A stretch of 64,000 bases of DNA from Zygnema cylindricum (lineage: Eukaryota > Streptophyta > Zygnematophyceae > Zygnematales > Zygnemataceae): contig JBBHKE010000092.1 in assembly GCA_037447655.1 (NCBI GenBank), positions 124,001 through 188,000 of the forward strand, given 5' to 3'. The notes under the pieces were generated by a model, which did no database searches, was not told the origin of the DNA, and was given only the letters and a program-made list of their open reading frames with translations. This document shows, one piece after another, positions 21,628-33,406 of this stretch. Position numbers and translations under genes: made by a program. The stretch's first letter is position 1. Every line of letters begins with the position of its first letter.

Positions 21628-23615
21628 TTATAATTTCTCTTTTAATCCACATTTTTCTCTACAGTACTTTAGCTTAGGAGATGGCACTGGCTTTGTCATC
21701 ATATCAGCCACCATTTCCCCATCACTCCTATAAACCAAATTCACAATTTTATTTTCCACCTTTTCCCTCACAAAGTTCAATCTTATGTCCATATGCTTAG
21801 CTTTGAAATGATGTTTTCGATTGGCTGCAATTGGAATTGCAGCTTGATTATCACAAAACACTTCATGCACTCCCTTCTTCATGTACCCGAATTCTTGCAA
21901 CAAGGACTTCACCCACACAAGCTCTTTCACAGCAGAACAAGAGGCCATGTACTCAGCCTCCATAGTGGACTGAGCAACAACCTTTTGTTGCTTGCAATTC
22001 CAACAGCAAGCACCTTCCCCCACATACATTACATACCTAGAAGTGCACCTTCTCATAGGTGCATCCCAATAACTGGCATCACTCCAAGTAGTGATGTAAG
22101 TGTGCTCCCCTCCCAAATGCAACCATAGATCCCTAGTTCCCACCAGGTATATCATTACTCTCTTGGTTGCCTCTCAGTCTCTCTTTGTAGGATCATTAAG
22201 ACGCCTATTGAGGACTCCAACTGATGTTGCTAAGTCAGGCCTAGTAGAATTCATAAAGTAAATCAAACTTCCTACAACTTGTCTATAAAGAATAGACTTC
22301 ATAAACTGCCTCTCCTGTGGACTCATCTGGTCATCTAGCATTATCACTCCTCCTTCTACACTCCCATCACTTACTTTTTTCAAGTCCATGGGAGTGGTAC
22401 AACTGTTTCCATTTTCCATCTGAAATTTCTCCATCATATTTCCTATAGCCTCTTTTTCTGAGTAAGTCTGATGATCCTCTTCCCCCTATCTCTTTCCATT
22501 TGAAATCCCAGAATATATTTAGCCTCCCCTAAATCCTTCATGTCAAATCTACTTCCCAGATCTCTCTTTAGCCTATTTATCTTCTCCATAGACTTACTCA
22601 ATATCAGCAAATCATCCACATAAATTGCAATAAAAATCACACCATTCTCATCTTCAAACATATAAATAGAATGGTCAGAACTGATCCGAATATACCCCAG
22701 ACTGGTAAGAAACTCATCTAGTTTCTTATTCCACTGTCTAGGGGCTTGCTTTAGTCCATATAGGGACTTTATAAGTCGGCAGAATTTGCTTTCCTCTACT
22801 TCCTCTACAAAACCTTCTGGTTGTCGCATGAAGATTTCCTCCTCCAGTTCACCGTTGAGGAATGCGGTCTTAATATCCATCTGATGTATCTCCATGTCTT
22901 CTGCTGCTGCTAAACTAAAGAGAATCTTAACAGATGGGAATTGAATTACCGGAGCAAAGGTCTCCTCATAATCTATCCCCTATTTTTGGGTGAACCCTTT
23001 TGCCACCAGCCGAGCCTTAAATCTCTCAATGGTGTTATCTGGGTTCAATTTTAGTATAAATTCCCATTGACACCCAATAGGTTTTCTATCTGGTGGACAG
23101 TCCACCAACTCCCAAGTATTTGCCTCCATGATTGAAGCCATCTCATCATTTATGGCTCTGGCCCACCTTTCTTTCTCCGCACTGTCCATTGCCTCCGAGT
23201 ATGACTGAGGCTCATTTGGATGAGAAAGCTTTGTTACCTTGCAAGCAGCCTGTTTTCTAGAAGCCTTTTGCTACTCCTCTGTCCTCCCTCAAAGTCCGAA
23301 GTTAGAATGGATGGAAGTCTTAGATTCCTCCGAACTGTCTCTTCAACTCCGCTATCCGTGGGAACCAGTTCTGACTTCTCTTCCTCTCTCTCCTCAAAGT
23401 GTGTTGGAATATGAGGGGATTCTGGTATATCTCCCTCATTTTTTTTTTCTCCCCTGAATCTGCAGTCATGTTTTCACTAGTGTCCTTTCTGGGAAGATCT
23501 AAGTCCTTCTCACTCTCGGACTCAAAACTGATCCTGATTTTCTTAGTGTATTTGAAGGGATCAAAAGACTTCCATTCATTCATGAGAACTACATTCTTTA
23601 CCAGATGAAAATGAC
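21628..23615 (-). pseudogene. copia reverse transcriptase and RNase H, element E
   Basis: Minus-strand pol starting within the integrase tail (EWKSFDPFKYTKKIRISFESE) and running through RT (ERWARAINDEMASI, KLNPDNTIERFKARLVAKGF, QMDIKTAFLNGELEEE, YGLKQAPRQW, YVDD at 22622-22611, MKDLGEAKYILG) to a complete RNase H C-terminus (SDASYWDAPMRR, STMEAEYMA, MMTKPVPSPK). Damage is limited: a stop near 22980, frameshifts near 22440, 22160 and 23310. Gag, protease and integrase core are missing because the element ends against gypsy-type sequence at about 23616. Confidence 0.9.
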
Positions 23616-23768
23616 ACAGAGAGAGAAGGGGAAGAATACTCCCCTAGAGTGAAGTGGACCCAATAATTACCCCCCCAGGTCCTTAGCATGTAGAGGAGCT
23701 GGTCAACACAGCTGAGGACGCAAACAACAGCAATGATCTGCCGGGTTGAAAGATAATGGAGGAGAGAG
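23616..23768 (-). pseudogene. junction and probable gypsy K downstream coding
   Basis: Between the copia end and the clear gypsy protease frame there are codons on the minus strand reading LSTRQIIAVVCVLSCVDQL and NYWVHFT in a shifted frame. They look like a continuation of the element K polyprotein after the protease, but I do not recognise the domain. Confidence 0.35.
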
Positions 23769-24881
23769 TCACTCCATGTGGAACCCTTGATCACCACTTT
23801 TACATGTATAAACCCTCTGCAAACTCAACATCCTATTTGTATCGCTATCCACCACATGGAGAATGTGTGGAAAGACCTCGGTGTTGAAGGTATCTAAGAG
23901 ATGACGCGAGTCGAGGAGAGAATCGGGCTCACTAAAACTATCTCGAAGGTCGATACTAGAAAATGCAGGGAGAGCGGAAGCCAAATGTGCCATAGTGGGC
24001 AACGCCTTGCGAGCAGAGACAAGAGGGAGGCAAATTTTGCGTCCCGGAAAATGAGAGGGGCGGTAGGAGAAGGTTCGATTATGCATATCTACTCCCCCAC
24101 CGATTCGGAAGATAACATCCTGTCCCACTAAGCATTCGTAGTCGTTGCATTTGGTGACCAATGCTTGGACAGAAACTTCCACGGACTCACCCTCGGTTCC
24201 GTTTTGGAATCGAAAGATGAGCGGGTCCTTGGTGATTCCAAGCAGCGGCTCCGTGGTACCAGCCGAAGTGAGAAGCAGAGTAGCCGTGGCTTGAAGCTTG
24301 TCTGCGGTCAGACCAAGCTTGAGCACAAATCCGGATTCGAGTATCACGGGTTTGGCTCTGGTGTCCATGAGAGGGAGAGAAGGAGCAACACCATTAACGG
24401 AGAAGGACTTTTGAGAATTGTCCAGGAAACTGATGTGAGGATCAAGGTCACGGCGCTCATCCGCAGTAACCGGCTGAATAACTGAAAGACTATGGTTCAA
24501 CTGCAAGGCCCTCAAAGCGGCGGCTGCAGCGAACTCATCAACAAGGGGAGAGGCTTTCAGAACCTCATTAAGAAAGGGAGAGGCCCTGAGGGCTTCATCA
24601 ATCATTGCAGAAAGGATGCTTAGTCGTTCTTTGACTTGGTGAGCATCATGTATGGTACTATTCAAAATGGTGAGAGCTTCAGCCACTATGGAAGAAGTTC
24701 TGTCTGGTAGGGGAGAGAGAGATACTTTCTCGAAAGAAAGTGGAATACGAGAATTCTCTAATTTGCCATCCCGATTATGATCAGGCGAGCCCTTATCAAA
24801 ACTAGCTGCTCGTTGTTGGACAGTAGAATCTCGGAGGATTCGGCCGCCCAACGATGGCATGTGGACGACTGTCCTTGCCAT
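23769..24881 (-). pseudogene. gypsy protease-containing polyprotein segment, element K
   Basis: A 370-codon open frame. The N-terminal half is a linker with helical, Ala/Leu-rich repeats (residues about 60-150). The middle carries a retropepsin-like segment: KPVILESGFVLKLGL aligns with the D[ST]GA active-site region, and CLVGQDVIFRIGGG aligns with the later hydrophobic-G block. The catalytic Asp is Glu and the Gly-Ala pair is Gly-Phe, so it cannot be an active protease as written. It overlaps the Gag frame by about 120 bases in another frame. Retropepsin assignment is an inference from motif order. Confidence 0.6.
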
Positions 24882-26409
24882 CCCCGTGAACTGGGTTTCA
24901 TTTCGGCCATGAAGGCAGCAAATTGTTCCTTCATCATGGCGGCCATCGTGACTTGTAACTCGACCTTTTCCCTCTCTCTGCGAGAGATCTTAGGCGGAGT
25001 CGCCTCTTTCTCTGTCTCGGTAGGGGGAGTGACCGGCCTGGCAGAACAGGGAGGAAATCCACCGTTCTGAATTTGATTCTGATATGAGAAATTATTATCC
25101 TTAACATGGCAACGGTGGACATAATGTCCCTTCTGCTTCCAATGGGTGCATGTGGCTGACTTAACCGGGCACATGCGGGCATCGTGCCCCGTGTTTCCAC
25201 ATCGGAAACACAATCGGTCTCTGGAATTAAATGGTGGATTTCCCATGGCCGGCGTCTTTGGAGGCCTATTGGAAGGCCACGGGTTCCTCGGAGGTGGTGG
25301 GGATTGGTCAAATTGGTTTCCTTGAGATTCGAGATTGTCATGAGCATCCCACCACAACGATTGCATCTCATACCTAACCGCATATTCAGCCGCTTGCTCA
25401 AAGGTAAATTTCAGCCCGTAAGATTGACTGAGATGAGTCTGAATGAATATTTTCGTTTGAGGAGGAGACTGTCCCACGAATTTTTGGACAGCCTCTACAT
25501 CAGACATAAGGTCCGGTAATGCTTCCTAAAGGGTTTCCTTTCTAGCTCATAAATCACGGGCAGCCTCACCCGGCCTACGTTTGAAGTTCATCAACTCCTT
25601 AACCTGATCTGGATTTTGCATCCGCTATTCTTCTTAGAGAAGATCGAACATGACCGATAGCGGGTCACGTAAAAGAATTAATCCTCCCGGTCTAGCTGGA
25701 ACTGCCGCACGGGCAGCCACAGCATACTGCTGAGGAATCTCGGGGATGGCTGGATATAGCTCATCCCCATTAACATCCAATACTGCTGGAACAGCTGGCT
25801 GGTAGGGAATTTCTACCTGGCCGGAAACGGCTGGAAGTCCTGCAAAGGGAGGAGAGTGCTCTGTCATTTGACAGATACTCTCATACTTCCGTGTGTATAA
25901 AGTGAGAGCCGAACCCCGAAGGTATCGGCCGAGGAGAGAGAAAGCGACCCTAAGTCAAAGCGGTCTTGATAACGAAATGCCAAGTCACGCATTTTGGTAT
26001 CATAAAGCATACGAAAATGGGAAAGAGACATGGTGTCTTTCATTCCTGAAAAACAAAATTGCATCTTCCCCATGCCCCCCTCTGAAGAGGAAGCCATGTC
26101 GTCAAAGGAAGAATGCACAGGTTGTTCCAAATTTAGATTAACCGGAAATTGAAATGTGAAAGGATAGGAAAATATTTCCTTTGAAAAGTTTTGTTCGGTT
26201 CTATCCAAGTATGACCTAGAGGAAACCGATGAAAATGAGGTGACTTTGGTTAATACCAACCGAACTGACAGAGATTCAGGGACCGCAACCGGATATGGTG
26301 CGTCCATAGACTCGGAGAAACTGGAAAGATCTAACTGCCGTGGACGGAAAACTGTCCCGCTGCGGGTAGGTCCGGATTGATACCGTAAGTTATCCCAATC
26401 CGTGGGCAT
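24758..26409 (-). pseudogene. gypsy Gag with two zinc knuckles, element K
   Basis: Starts MPTDWDNLRYQSG at 26409. A second, internal start MASSSEGGMGKMQF lies at 26097. The Gag core (DTMSLSHFRMLYDTKMRDLAFRYQDRFD; VEAVQKFVGQ; THLSQSYGLKFTFEQAAEYAVRYEM) matches retrotransposon Gag proteins. Knuckle 1 is CFRCGNTGHDARMC (25210-25169). Knuckle 2 (25150-25109) reads CTHW, with Trp in place of the second Cys. Frameshifts near 26000 and 25860 and stops near 25630 split it. The same gene occurs at 29216-30592. Confidence 0.85.
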
Positions 26410-28745
26410 AAACGAAGAGAGAACCCTTGATTACGACTATGAGAGCACGGAACACCCTAATCAAGGTGCGTCAAATGGAAGGCCAAACCACACAAGACAA
26501 GTCAACACACGAAGTCTCTATCAAGACCCGTTGGTCAGATCTAGCAAAAAGTCGGAATACCAAAACCTCTACCCTGCAAACAATGGGGCAAGGCCGAAGA
26601 GCCAAATCTATAAAAAAAAACACAAAACTATCCAGGCACCTTTCAGTGCAGATCTACAGTGGCACAGACAAAAAATTGTCTAAACCGTGCCACCCACGGC
26701 AAGATCTATGAAAAGAAAATCCAATCTAGGTAGTCACAGGGAAACTCAAGGCCACTCACGGCCAGATAGCATGCAAGGAAAGCAAAGAAAATGCAAATGC
26801 TCAATAAGAATGGTTCGCGATGGAACCGCTCCACACCGATTCCCTAGGCGAGTGTCCACACTAAATCGGAACCCTCCTACACCCGCAAGGCATCGGCTAC
26901 TTACAAACACCTTTAGTACTCTGGTGAGTACTAAAAGTGAACTGGACTTGGTTGAAACAAGTCGGATTTTGCAGAGTCCTCAGGAACGTGATCCGCCTCG
27001 GTTCCGAATAATCGTACCCAGGACCACCACTAAACACCCACGCAATTTGTATCCTGTTAGGGTATGCGTATCAGCGCTATGCCACGCTATAGCCAACTAT
27101 AAAGCAATGATAATTATATGTTATAATTCGAGCAAATCTAATATATGGAATATATATTTTTACTTTGCTAGGTTTTATGAATGATTAAATTTGGCAAAGG
27201 ATAAAGAAAGAGAATATCAAATCCACCACAAACCAAACATCAACTAGCCAGCAAAGGAAGTTGCACTAAAGGAAAGAAAGATAAGAAATATTGAGAAAAG
27301 TTCAAAATAAAACACAAAGTACGGTAAAATTGGGCAAAAAGGTTTCCCAAACCCTAATACCACGCTGCAAAAATCAAAAATCTGCGACCAAGGGATGGTA
27401 ATATGCTGACATAGGGTTAAGAATTCCAATCAATAAAACCTAAATCCGCCCAAACCCTAAATCTGCGGCCCAAACCCTAAATCTGCAGCCAAACCCTAAT
27501 TCCGCAGATTAACCCTAAAAATCTGACACAAAATCAGACCTAAATCTGCAGAATAAAAATAGAGTGGCAACAAGATAGAAAGAAAGGATTGCAAGAAAGA
27601 AAGAACAAGAACAAAACAAATTGTGTTTTTTTTTTTTATAAAATAAAATTTATAAATTAATTTTTTTTTATAATATATTTTCCCAAGGCAAAACTGAAAG
27701 CGAAAGCAAAAATAGAGAGAAAGTAGAATGAAACTTGTAGAAAGAGAAAACAAGGAGAAAAAACCAAATCAAAAATAGGTGGAAGAAAATATAGAAATGA
27801 AAAGATGGATTTTATATTGAAAATAATGTAATTTTTATATTTTTTTTTCTTTAGATTTATTTTATCACACAAAACTGAGAAGTAAAACTGAAAATGAAAG
27901 GTAAATAGGCAGGAAAAATGAAAGACAAAAACAAGAATAAAAACTGGATATGAAAGGTAATATTTTTTTAATGAAATAAAATTTATATTTTAAATAATTT
28001 ATTTTAAAGAAATAAACTTTTTAAAATATGTGCTTTTGAAAATTTAGACCTTTTGGACAATAATACTAAGCCACGAGGTAGCCACTAGGCTCTCGGGTCT
28101 TCCACGTATTCTCTACAAGAGTTATCTCAAAGAAAAGCAACGAAGCAAAATAATCACTTCCAACCAAAACCAAGAAAATCGGAATTAACCAAAAATGACA
28201 CTTTCCCAAGCAAACCGAAATGCCACACACATAAATACACTCAAACAAACCGTCCAGCTGTCCGGAGAACGGCGCAGCTTGACAGAACGGCGCAGCTTGA
28301 CAGAAGATGCCACACCTCAAGCCTCCACTCCACCAATCGCCAAAAAGACAAATTTGGAGGGAAACCTTCCGGACTTGGCCGAAGCCGTGTGGATTAAAAG
28401 CGAGGCAAAAACAAAGGGAAATATTCTTAACCTATCTAGCCACTATAGCTAGCTAGCAATAAGAAAGAGAAAGCATGAGCAATCGGTGAGAGAGAGAGCA
28501 AGAGAAAAGCTCCGTTGCCAAGAGAAAATTCTTGTCCAAAAGCTAAATTCTCTAAGTTTGAGAATTAGGCTAAGTAAGAGCTAGGCTAAGCCTAAGCAAA
28601 ATTAGCCTACGTCTAGTCTACTTTACATGCATGAAACTACTTAAGATGTTGGCCAATTGGCGGCCAACATCATCTGCCGTACGCCTGACAAAATCCTGTC
28701 CGAGGGTAAAAACCCTCCCTAAATACATGTATGCGCGAACCAACA
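26410..28745 (-). mobile_element. leader and probable 5' LTR of gypsy element K
   Basis: Non-coding, very AT-rich in the middle (27550-28070). Blocks at 26410-27050 (CAAAACCTCTACCCTGCAAAC, TACTTACAAAC) and 28570-28745 recur in order at 30593-31160 and 32330-32480. This shows a shared leader/LTR of about 2 kb. On the minus strand a TATA-like ATGTATTTAGGG lies at about 28730. I cannot fix the LTR ends or the primer-binding site. Confidence 0.6.
27438..27530. repeat. telomere-like 20-bp tandem repeat in LTR
   Basis: Units of about 20 bases built from AAACCCTAAATCTGC followed by GGCC or AGCC, repeated with decay about four times. The CCCTAAA core equals the plant telomere unit, but the spacing and mutations indicate an LTR-internal repeat, not a telomere. 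Confidence 0.6.
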
Positions 28746-29215
28746 TGGGTTCGCGACTTAAACAAATAGATATATCAAAGCGTCGCTCGGAAATCGCGAT
28801 ACGCCTCCAAACGATACTTCGCGTCGATACTCCCGAAATCGCGTGCATACGCACGAAACAATAAATACCGCACGAAATGAAACATATCGCACGAAATATT
28901 CTCGAAAATCGCGCCGCGTCGATACTCGAAAATCGTGTACCTTGAAACAAAACCAACAAAACGTGCGCACGGAATTAGTATGTATTTAATTGTACGTAAA
29001 CACAAATCGCGTTCACATCATAAACAAATGAACCGAAGAAAAATAGCACGTGCGAACGCAAAAATCAAACGTGCGTGCATCAAATCGCGCGTGCATGCAT
29101 AAAATCGTGCGTGCATGCAAGATACCGCGCGTGCGTGCGAAATATCGCGCGTGCATCCAAAATACAGCGCGTGCGTGCATTATACCGTGCGCGCGGGCAA
29201 TCGACACGATGCGGC
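28746..29215. repeat. GC-motif repeat cluster (GCACGAAA and CGTGCATGC units)
   Basis: 28746-29040 holds scattered GCACGAAA and CGATACTC units like those at 5577-5630. 29041-29215 is a degenerate tandem array of about seven units of about 24 bases around CGCGCGTGCATGCA. It lies in an AT-rich neighbourhood and truncates the Gag gene of element L at 29216. It is self-complementary over short stretches (TGCATGCA, GCGTGCGC). Confidence 0.6.
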
Positions 29216-30592
29216 ATGACATCGCAGATCTAACCGGTATTCCACCATTTCGAATCTGATTTTGATATAAAAATTCAGGGTTTTTTATGTGACAACGATA
29301 CACAAAGTGGCCGGTCTGTTTGTAGTGTGTACAGGTCGCAGATTTATCCGGACACATCCGAGCATCATGCCCGGTCTTGCCACATCGGAAACAAATCATA
29401 TTAGATGGTTGATTTGGTGGGGTTCCCATGGCTGGGACCCTTGGTGGCCGATTATTTGGCCCCAAGTTACAACGATTTGGTGAATTGAAAGGGTTAGGTT
29501 CTTTTGAAGGGCTTTTGGTTGATCGTGGGCCTCCCACCAACAATTCGTCATCTCGTATTCTACGGCGTATTGAGTTGCCTGGTCGAAAGTAAATTTGAGA
29601 CCGTAAGTTTGGGTAAGATGGCTTTGAACAAATTTCTTTGATTGGAAATGAAACTGTCCAACAAACTTCTGGAAAGCTTCAGCATCTGATATTAGATCGG
29701 GTAACGCTTCCCGCAAGGTCTCCATGCGGGCTCGTAAAGCGGAGGCAGTTTCGCGCGGTTTACGCTCAAAATTCATTAATTCCTTAACTTGGTCAAGATT
29801 TTGCATACGATACTCCTCTTGTAACAAATTAAACATTATGGTGAGAGGATCTCCTAATGGGATAGTCATCCCGGGTCGTGCCGCGACGACGGTTCGGGCT
29901 GCAATGGCATATTGGTGGGGAACCTTCGCCACAGCCGGGTAAAGAACATTGTCAAGCGCATCTAAGACCTCGGGAATAGCAGCTTGATAAGGAATTTCTG
30001 CTTGACCTATAACCTGAGGTGTACTAGCAAACTGTGGAGAATATTGAGTCATCGCAAGTATGCCATCGTACTTGCGGTAATATAAGGTAAGGGCAAAACC
30101 GCGAAGGTAGCGCCTGAGAAAGGAGAAAGCGACACGCATGTCAAATCTATCTTGATAACGAAAAGCTAGATCTTGCATTTTAGTGTCGAATAGCATTCGA
30201 AAATGAGATAAACTCATAGTATCATTCATTCCGAAAAAGCAGAATTGAAGTTTACCAGGAGTACCCTCCTATGTGGAGGCCATCGAAAGAGACGAGTTAG
30301 TCGAATTGAAAGCCTGAGTCAGTGCTGAGGGAGACCAAAAACAAAGGAAATCTCAATCGGGTTCCCATTCGTTATCAACCTTTTCCACAGATAGCGTGGA
30401 AAAAATGGATGACAAAGATGAGACGGTGGTTAAATATGAACGAGTAGAGGATGCTCTAGATTCAATTAAAGGACTTAACGTCAAAGGAACCGAATTTTAT
30501 AAATTCGGTCGATCGAAATTTGATGAACGGAAAGTTCCACCATTACGTGTAGATCCGTATGAGTGGTGGAGATTATCCCAATCAGTGGGCAT
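29216..30592 (-). pseudogene. gypsy Gag, element L (truncated)
   Basis: Homologue of the element K Gag: MPTDWDNL start at 30592, a decayed MAST start at about 30283 followed by TAG, then a long open core (NDTMSLSHFRMLFDTKMQDL, LPDLISDAEAFQKFVGQ, KFVQSHLTQTYGLKF). Knuckle 1 is CFRCGKTGHDARMC. Knuckle 2 reads CTHY, again lacking the second Cys. A frameshift near 29440 precedes the knuckles. The gene ends shortly after NGGIPVRSAMS where the GC-motif repeat begins. Protease and pol are absent. Confidence 0.85.
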
Positions 30593-32480
30593 AAAAATGA
30601 CTGAGATAACAAACTAATCCGCTAATGGATACGCCCTATACAAGGTGCAACAAATGCCAAAACATACCACATACGTAGGCAACAATCTCAAACAGTCTCT
30701 AACAAGGCCACGATAGCCAGATCTAGTCAAGAGGTCGCTTTTACCGAAACCTCTACCCTGCAAACGAGTGGGCAAGGCCAAAAGGCCAGATCTATAAAGG
30801 CAGAAAATTGCTAAACAAGCACCCGGAGGTGCGAATCTAAAGCTCTAAAGACATAAAATAGTATTATCCAAGGCCACCAACGGCCAGATCTAACAATAAA
30901 ATTTCACGCCAAACAAGCAACAAGAAAAATACAAGGCCACTCACGGACACATGGCAAGCATGGAAAGCGTGGACATTGCAGATGCTCAATACAATTAGGT
31001 CCAGGTGGACCCCATCCACTCACGTACCCTCTAAACGATCAACAACTATCTTGACACGCGCCTGCACTCACAAGGCATCGTGTACTTACAAACCACTCTT
31101 AGCAATCTGGTGATTGCCAAGGGTGAACTGCGGTTGTTCGCTCCAACCAGAGTTTTGTAGAGCTCCCAAAAAAACGAATCAGCTCCACTATCTCCACTTC
31201 TTGGTGAGGTATGTCACATTGCGAAGGACGATGCCTCCGATCAACAACGAGCTAGCAAGAAAACCCCAAATACCCAAATTAGTGTAGTATATTGTTGGAC
31301 GAAAACTGGCCAAGGAGATAATTATGTCAACTAACAAGCAATCAAAAATTAAAATTGCAAAACTAGTTATAGATTTTTTTTTCTTTAGTTTTTTTTTTTT
31401 CAAGCAACCAAGTACAACTTAGAAGGATATTCCAAAATGCAAGGATCTATTATCAAATCACACAAACTAATGTAAAATCTAAATTGAAGAAAATAGAGAA
31501 AACCTGACAATTTTAAATTGCATAGAATATAAGAAAACTGTCAATGTAAAATTGCAGAAGAAAAAAAAATCACACTGACAATGTCAAATCGCAGAAAATA
31601 GAGCAAGACTTACAATGCCAAATTATACGAAATAGAAAGTGCGCACAATTTCAAATTGTAGAACAATAGTAAAACAGACAATTTCAAATTGCAAAACAAT
31701 AGGAAAACTTACAAAATTGTAGAACAATAGCGAAACACACAATTTCAAGAGCACAGGAATATTAAGCCAACGGATAGCCACTAGGCTCCTTGGTCAGTTT
31801 ATATTCCTTACATGAGTTCAATAAATAAAGATTTAACCTAATATCACAACACATAAACTAAAAATGTAGCAAACTGCGAACAAATCTGAGATAACCAGAT
31901 TTAGTCACACACAAAACATATAAGGAAAGCCAACCCAAATCCACTATCACCCAGTTAACCACACAAGCAAACCCAAAACTGTCCAATCACAATCCAAGTT
32001 TCAGCAACAGCCTGAGAAAGAAGGTTGAGCAGCAATCCACTTGATAGGAAGAGGGAAGAAGTGAATGGAAACCGGTAGGGCCTCGGCGTGAGCCGCGTAG
32101 ATAAAATTGCAAGGCAGATTACAAATAAAGGTGAGTGCGAGCTAGGCTGCAGAACGCTTAATGACCAGAAAAATAGTCACTTAAAATATCCTGACAATTT
32201 CACAAAAAAATAATAAAAGCAAAGGTCAAATCTTCCAAAAGAGAAAGAAATAAAGAATGAAAGCATGAATTCCCATGCTCTTGAAATTGTGAGCACACAA
32301 TTCACCTAAAATTCACTAAGTACCAAGTCTACAGCTGAGCGCCTAACTTACAGTACATACATTCGTTCTATGTAGTCGTCTCCGCCTAGTTTGGATTCTA
32401 GCCAATAGGCGACCAGAATCATATGCCAAAATCTACAACCTATGGATAAAAACCCCTCCTAAGCTACATATGAATGCGTG
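30593..32480 (-). mobile_element. leader and probable 5' LTR of gypsy element L
   Basis: Matches the element K leader in block order (see 26410-28745). It contains a run of AATTTCAAATTGCA-type short repeats (about 31510-31750) and TAGCCACTAGGCTC at 31784, also found at 28080 in K. No gene is recognised. A short basic/hydrophobic reading frame at 31188-31403 is not supported by K and is not annotated. Confidence 0.6.
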
Positions 32481-32499
32481 AGACCTCCAAATATAATAC

Positions 32500-32870
32500 A
32501 GCTTTGTGTATAAGGAGGGGAAGGGAAGGGGGAATGGGAGGAGGAGGGAGAAAGAAATAATAAGCAGCGGGGAATGGGGTGGAATCTACGAGAGGAGGGA
32601 AGGCAAGAAAAAATTGAGGAGATGGCCAAAGCGAAAGGGAAGGGTGAGAGGGTAAAGGTGAGGAAATTGAAAAGAGGGAGATAAGGAGGATAGAAGGAAA
32701 AAAGGAACAAAAGAAGAGGTAGTGTGTAAGGAAGTGATGAGAAAGAGTTATAGAACAAACGAGCTATACTTGGAAGGGAATAAATAACAACAGCTGGATA
32801 GGAAAAGAAAGAAAAAGAAGGAAATCGAGAAAAGGAAAGTGCGAGAGAGGGAAGACCTTCGATGGCAAAA
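32500..32870. repeat. polypurine/polypyrimidine tract
   Basis: About 370 bases in which the plus strand is mostly A and G. It lies immediately downstream (minus sense) of the GT8 exon, so in the gene's sense it is a pyrimidine-rich intron-like tract. No coding content is credible. Confidence 0.6.
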
Positions 32871-33008
32871 TTGATTTTATCTCCATAATCTCGCAGTTGT
32901 GGCTCCTCAACATCTCCCTCTGCTCTTTTGGCACCTCCTCTCCCACTGCAACCACCAGGGGGTGCCTAACCCCCACCATTTTCAATCTTTTCGCTAACGC
33001 CACCACTC
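32871..33008 (-). CDS. exon fragment of a GT8 glycosyltransferase, galactinol-synthase-like
   Basis: The minus strand encodes GVVALAKRLKMVG, then RHPLVVAVGEEVPKEQREML and CEIMEIKSILPSK. This matches, in order and spacing, the N-terminal region of plant galactinol synthases (GVVGLAKGLR, YPLVVAVLPDVP, GCVVKEIEPVYPP), enzymes that join UDP-galactose and myo-inositol in raffinose synthesis. A stop (TAA) lies directly upstream in frame. A splice acceptor (GGTAAG before GA) and donor (AAG then GTCTTC) are possible but weak. The catalytic DxD region and other exons were not found, so it may be a captured fragment or a pseudogene. Confidence 0.55.
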
Positions 33009-33300
33009 CTTACCAACCACATTCTGCCACGTGGCACAACTCAAAGAACTTTACACGACCATAGTCGTGCGTAATTGGATGGGCTTCTTAACATGACGTG
33101 TACACATGTCTTCATACACACACTAAATGTTCCAAATTAGCACCGTATTATTACTTATTCTATTATGTATGCCTTTTTTCCATGTATGCAAGCAATTTGC
33201 ATTATTTTGCATGCACGCATGCATTAATGCATATGTCTGCCCCTTATCTTTGTGCGTCCATAAACAATGAATGACAACGCAACAAATTGCTAAATGAACA

Positions 33301-33361
33301 TGATGATGGCGATGGCGATGATGATGATGTCGACGATGATCATCATCGTCATCATCATCAC
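33301..33361. repeat. GAT microsatellite with inverted-repeat centre
   Basis: GATGATGGCGATGGCGATG followed by TGATGATGATG-TCGACGATGAT and its near-complement CATCATCGTCATCATCATCA. The right half can pair with the left over about 20 bases. Confidence 0.85.
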
Positions 33362-33406
33362 ATTGTGGTCACAAGGACATGATCCTCGCAAATTCAATGA
33401 TCGTAG

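Noticed and set aside
21793-22128. Plus-strand frame opposite copia RNase H
   Set aside because: Antisense shadow; the minus strand has clear RNase H motifs.
27438-27530. Interstitial telomere
   Set aside because: CCCTAAA cores are embedded in longer 20-bp units and sit inside an LTR-like region.
29041-29215. CRISPR array
   Set aside because: Units are degenerate, contiguous and lack spacer/repeat alternation; the context is eukaryotic.
31188-31403. Lys-rich frame with hydrophobic segment in element L leader
   Set aside because: The corresponding region of element K has no such frame; it starts in an A/T-run.
32459-32758. Minus-strand frame rich in Pro, Leu, Ser and Phe
   Set aside because: It is a translation of the polypyrimidine tract.
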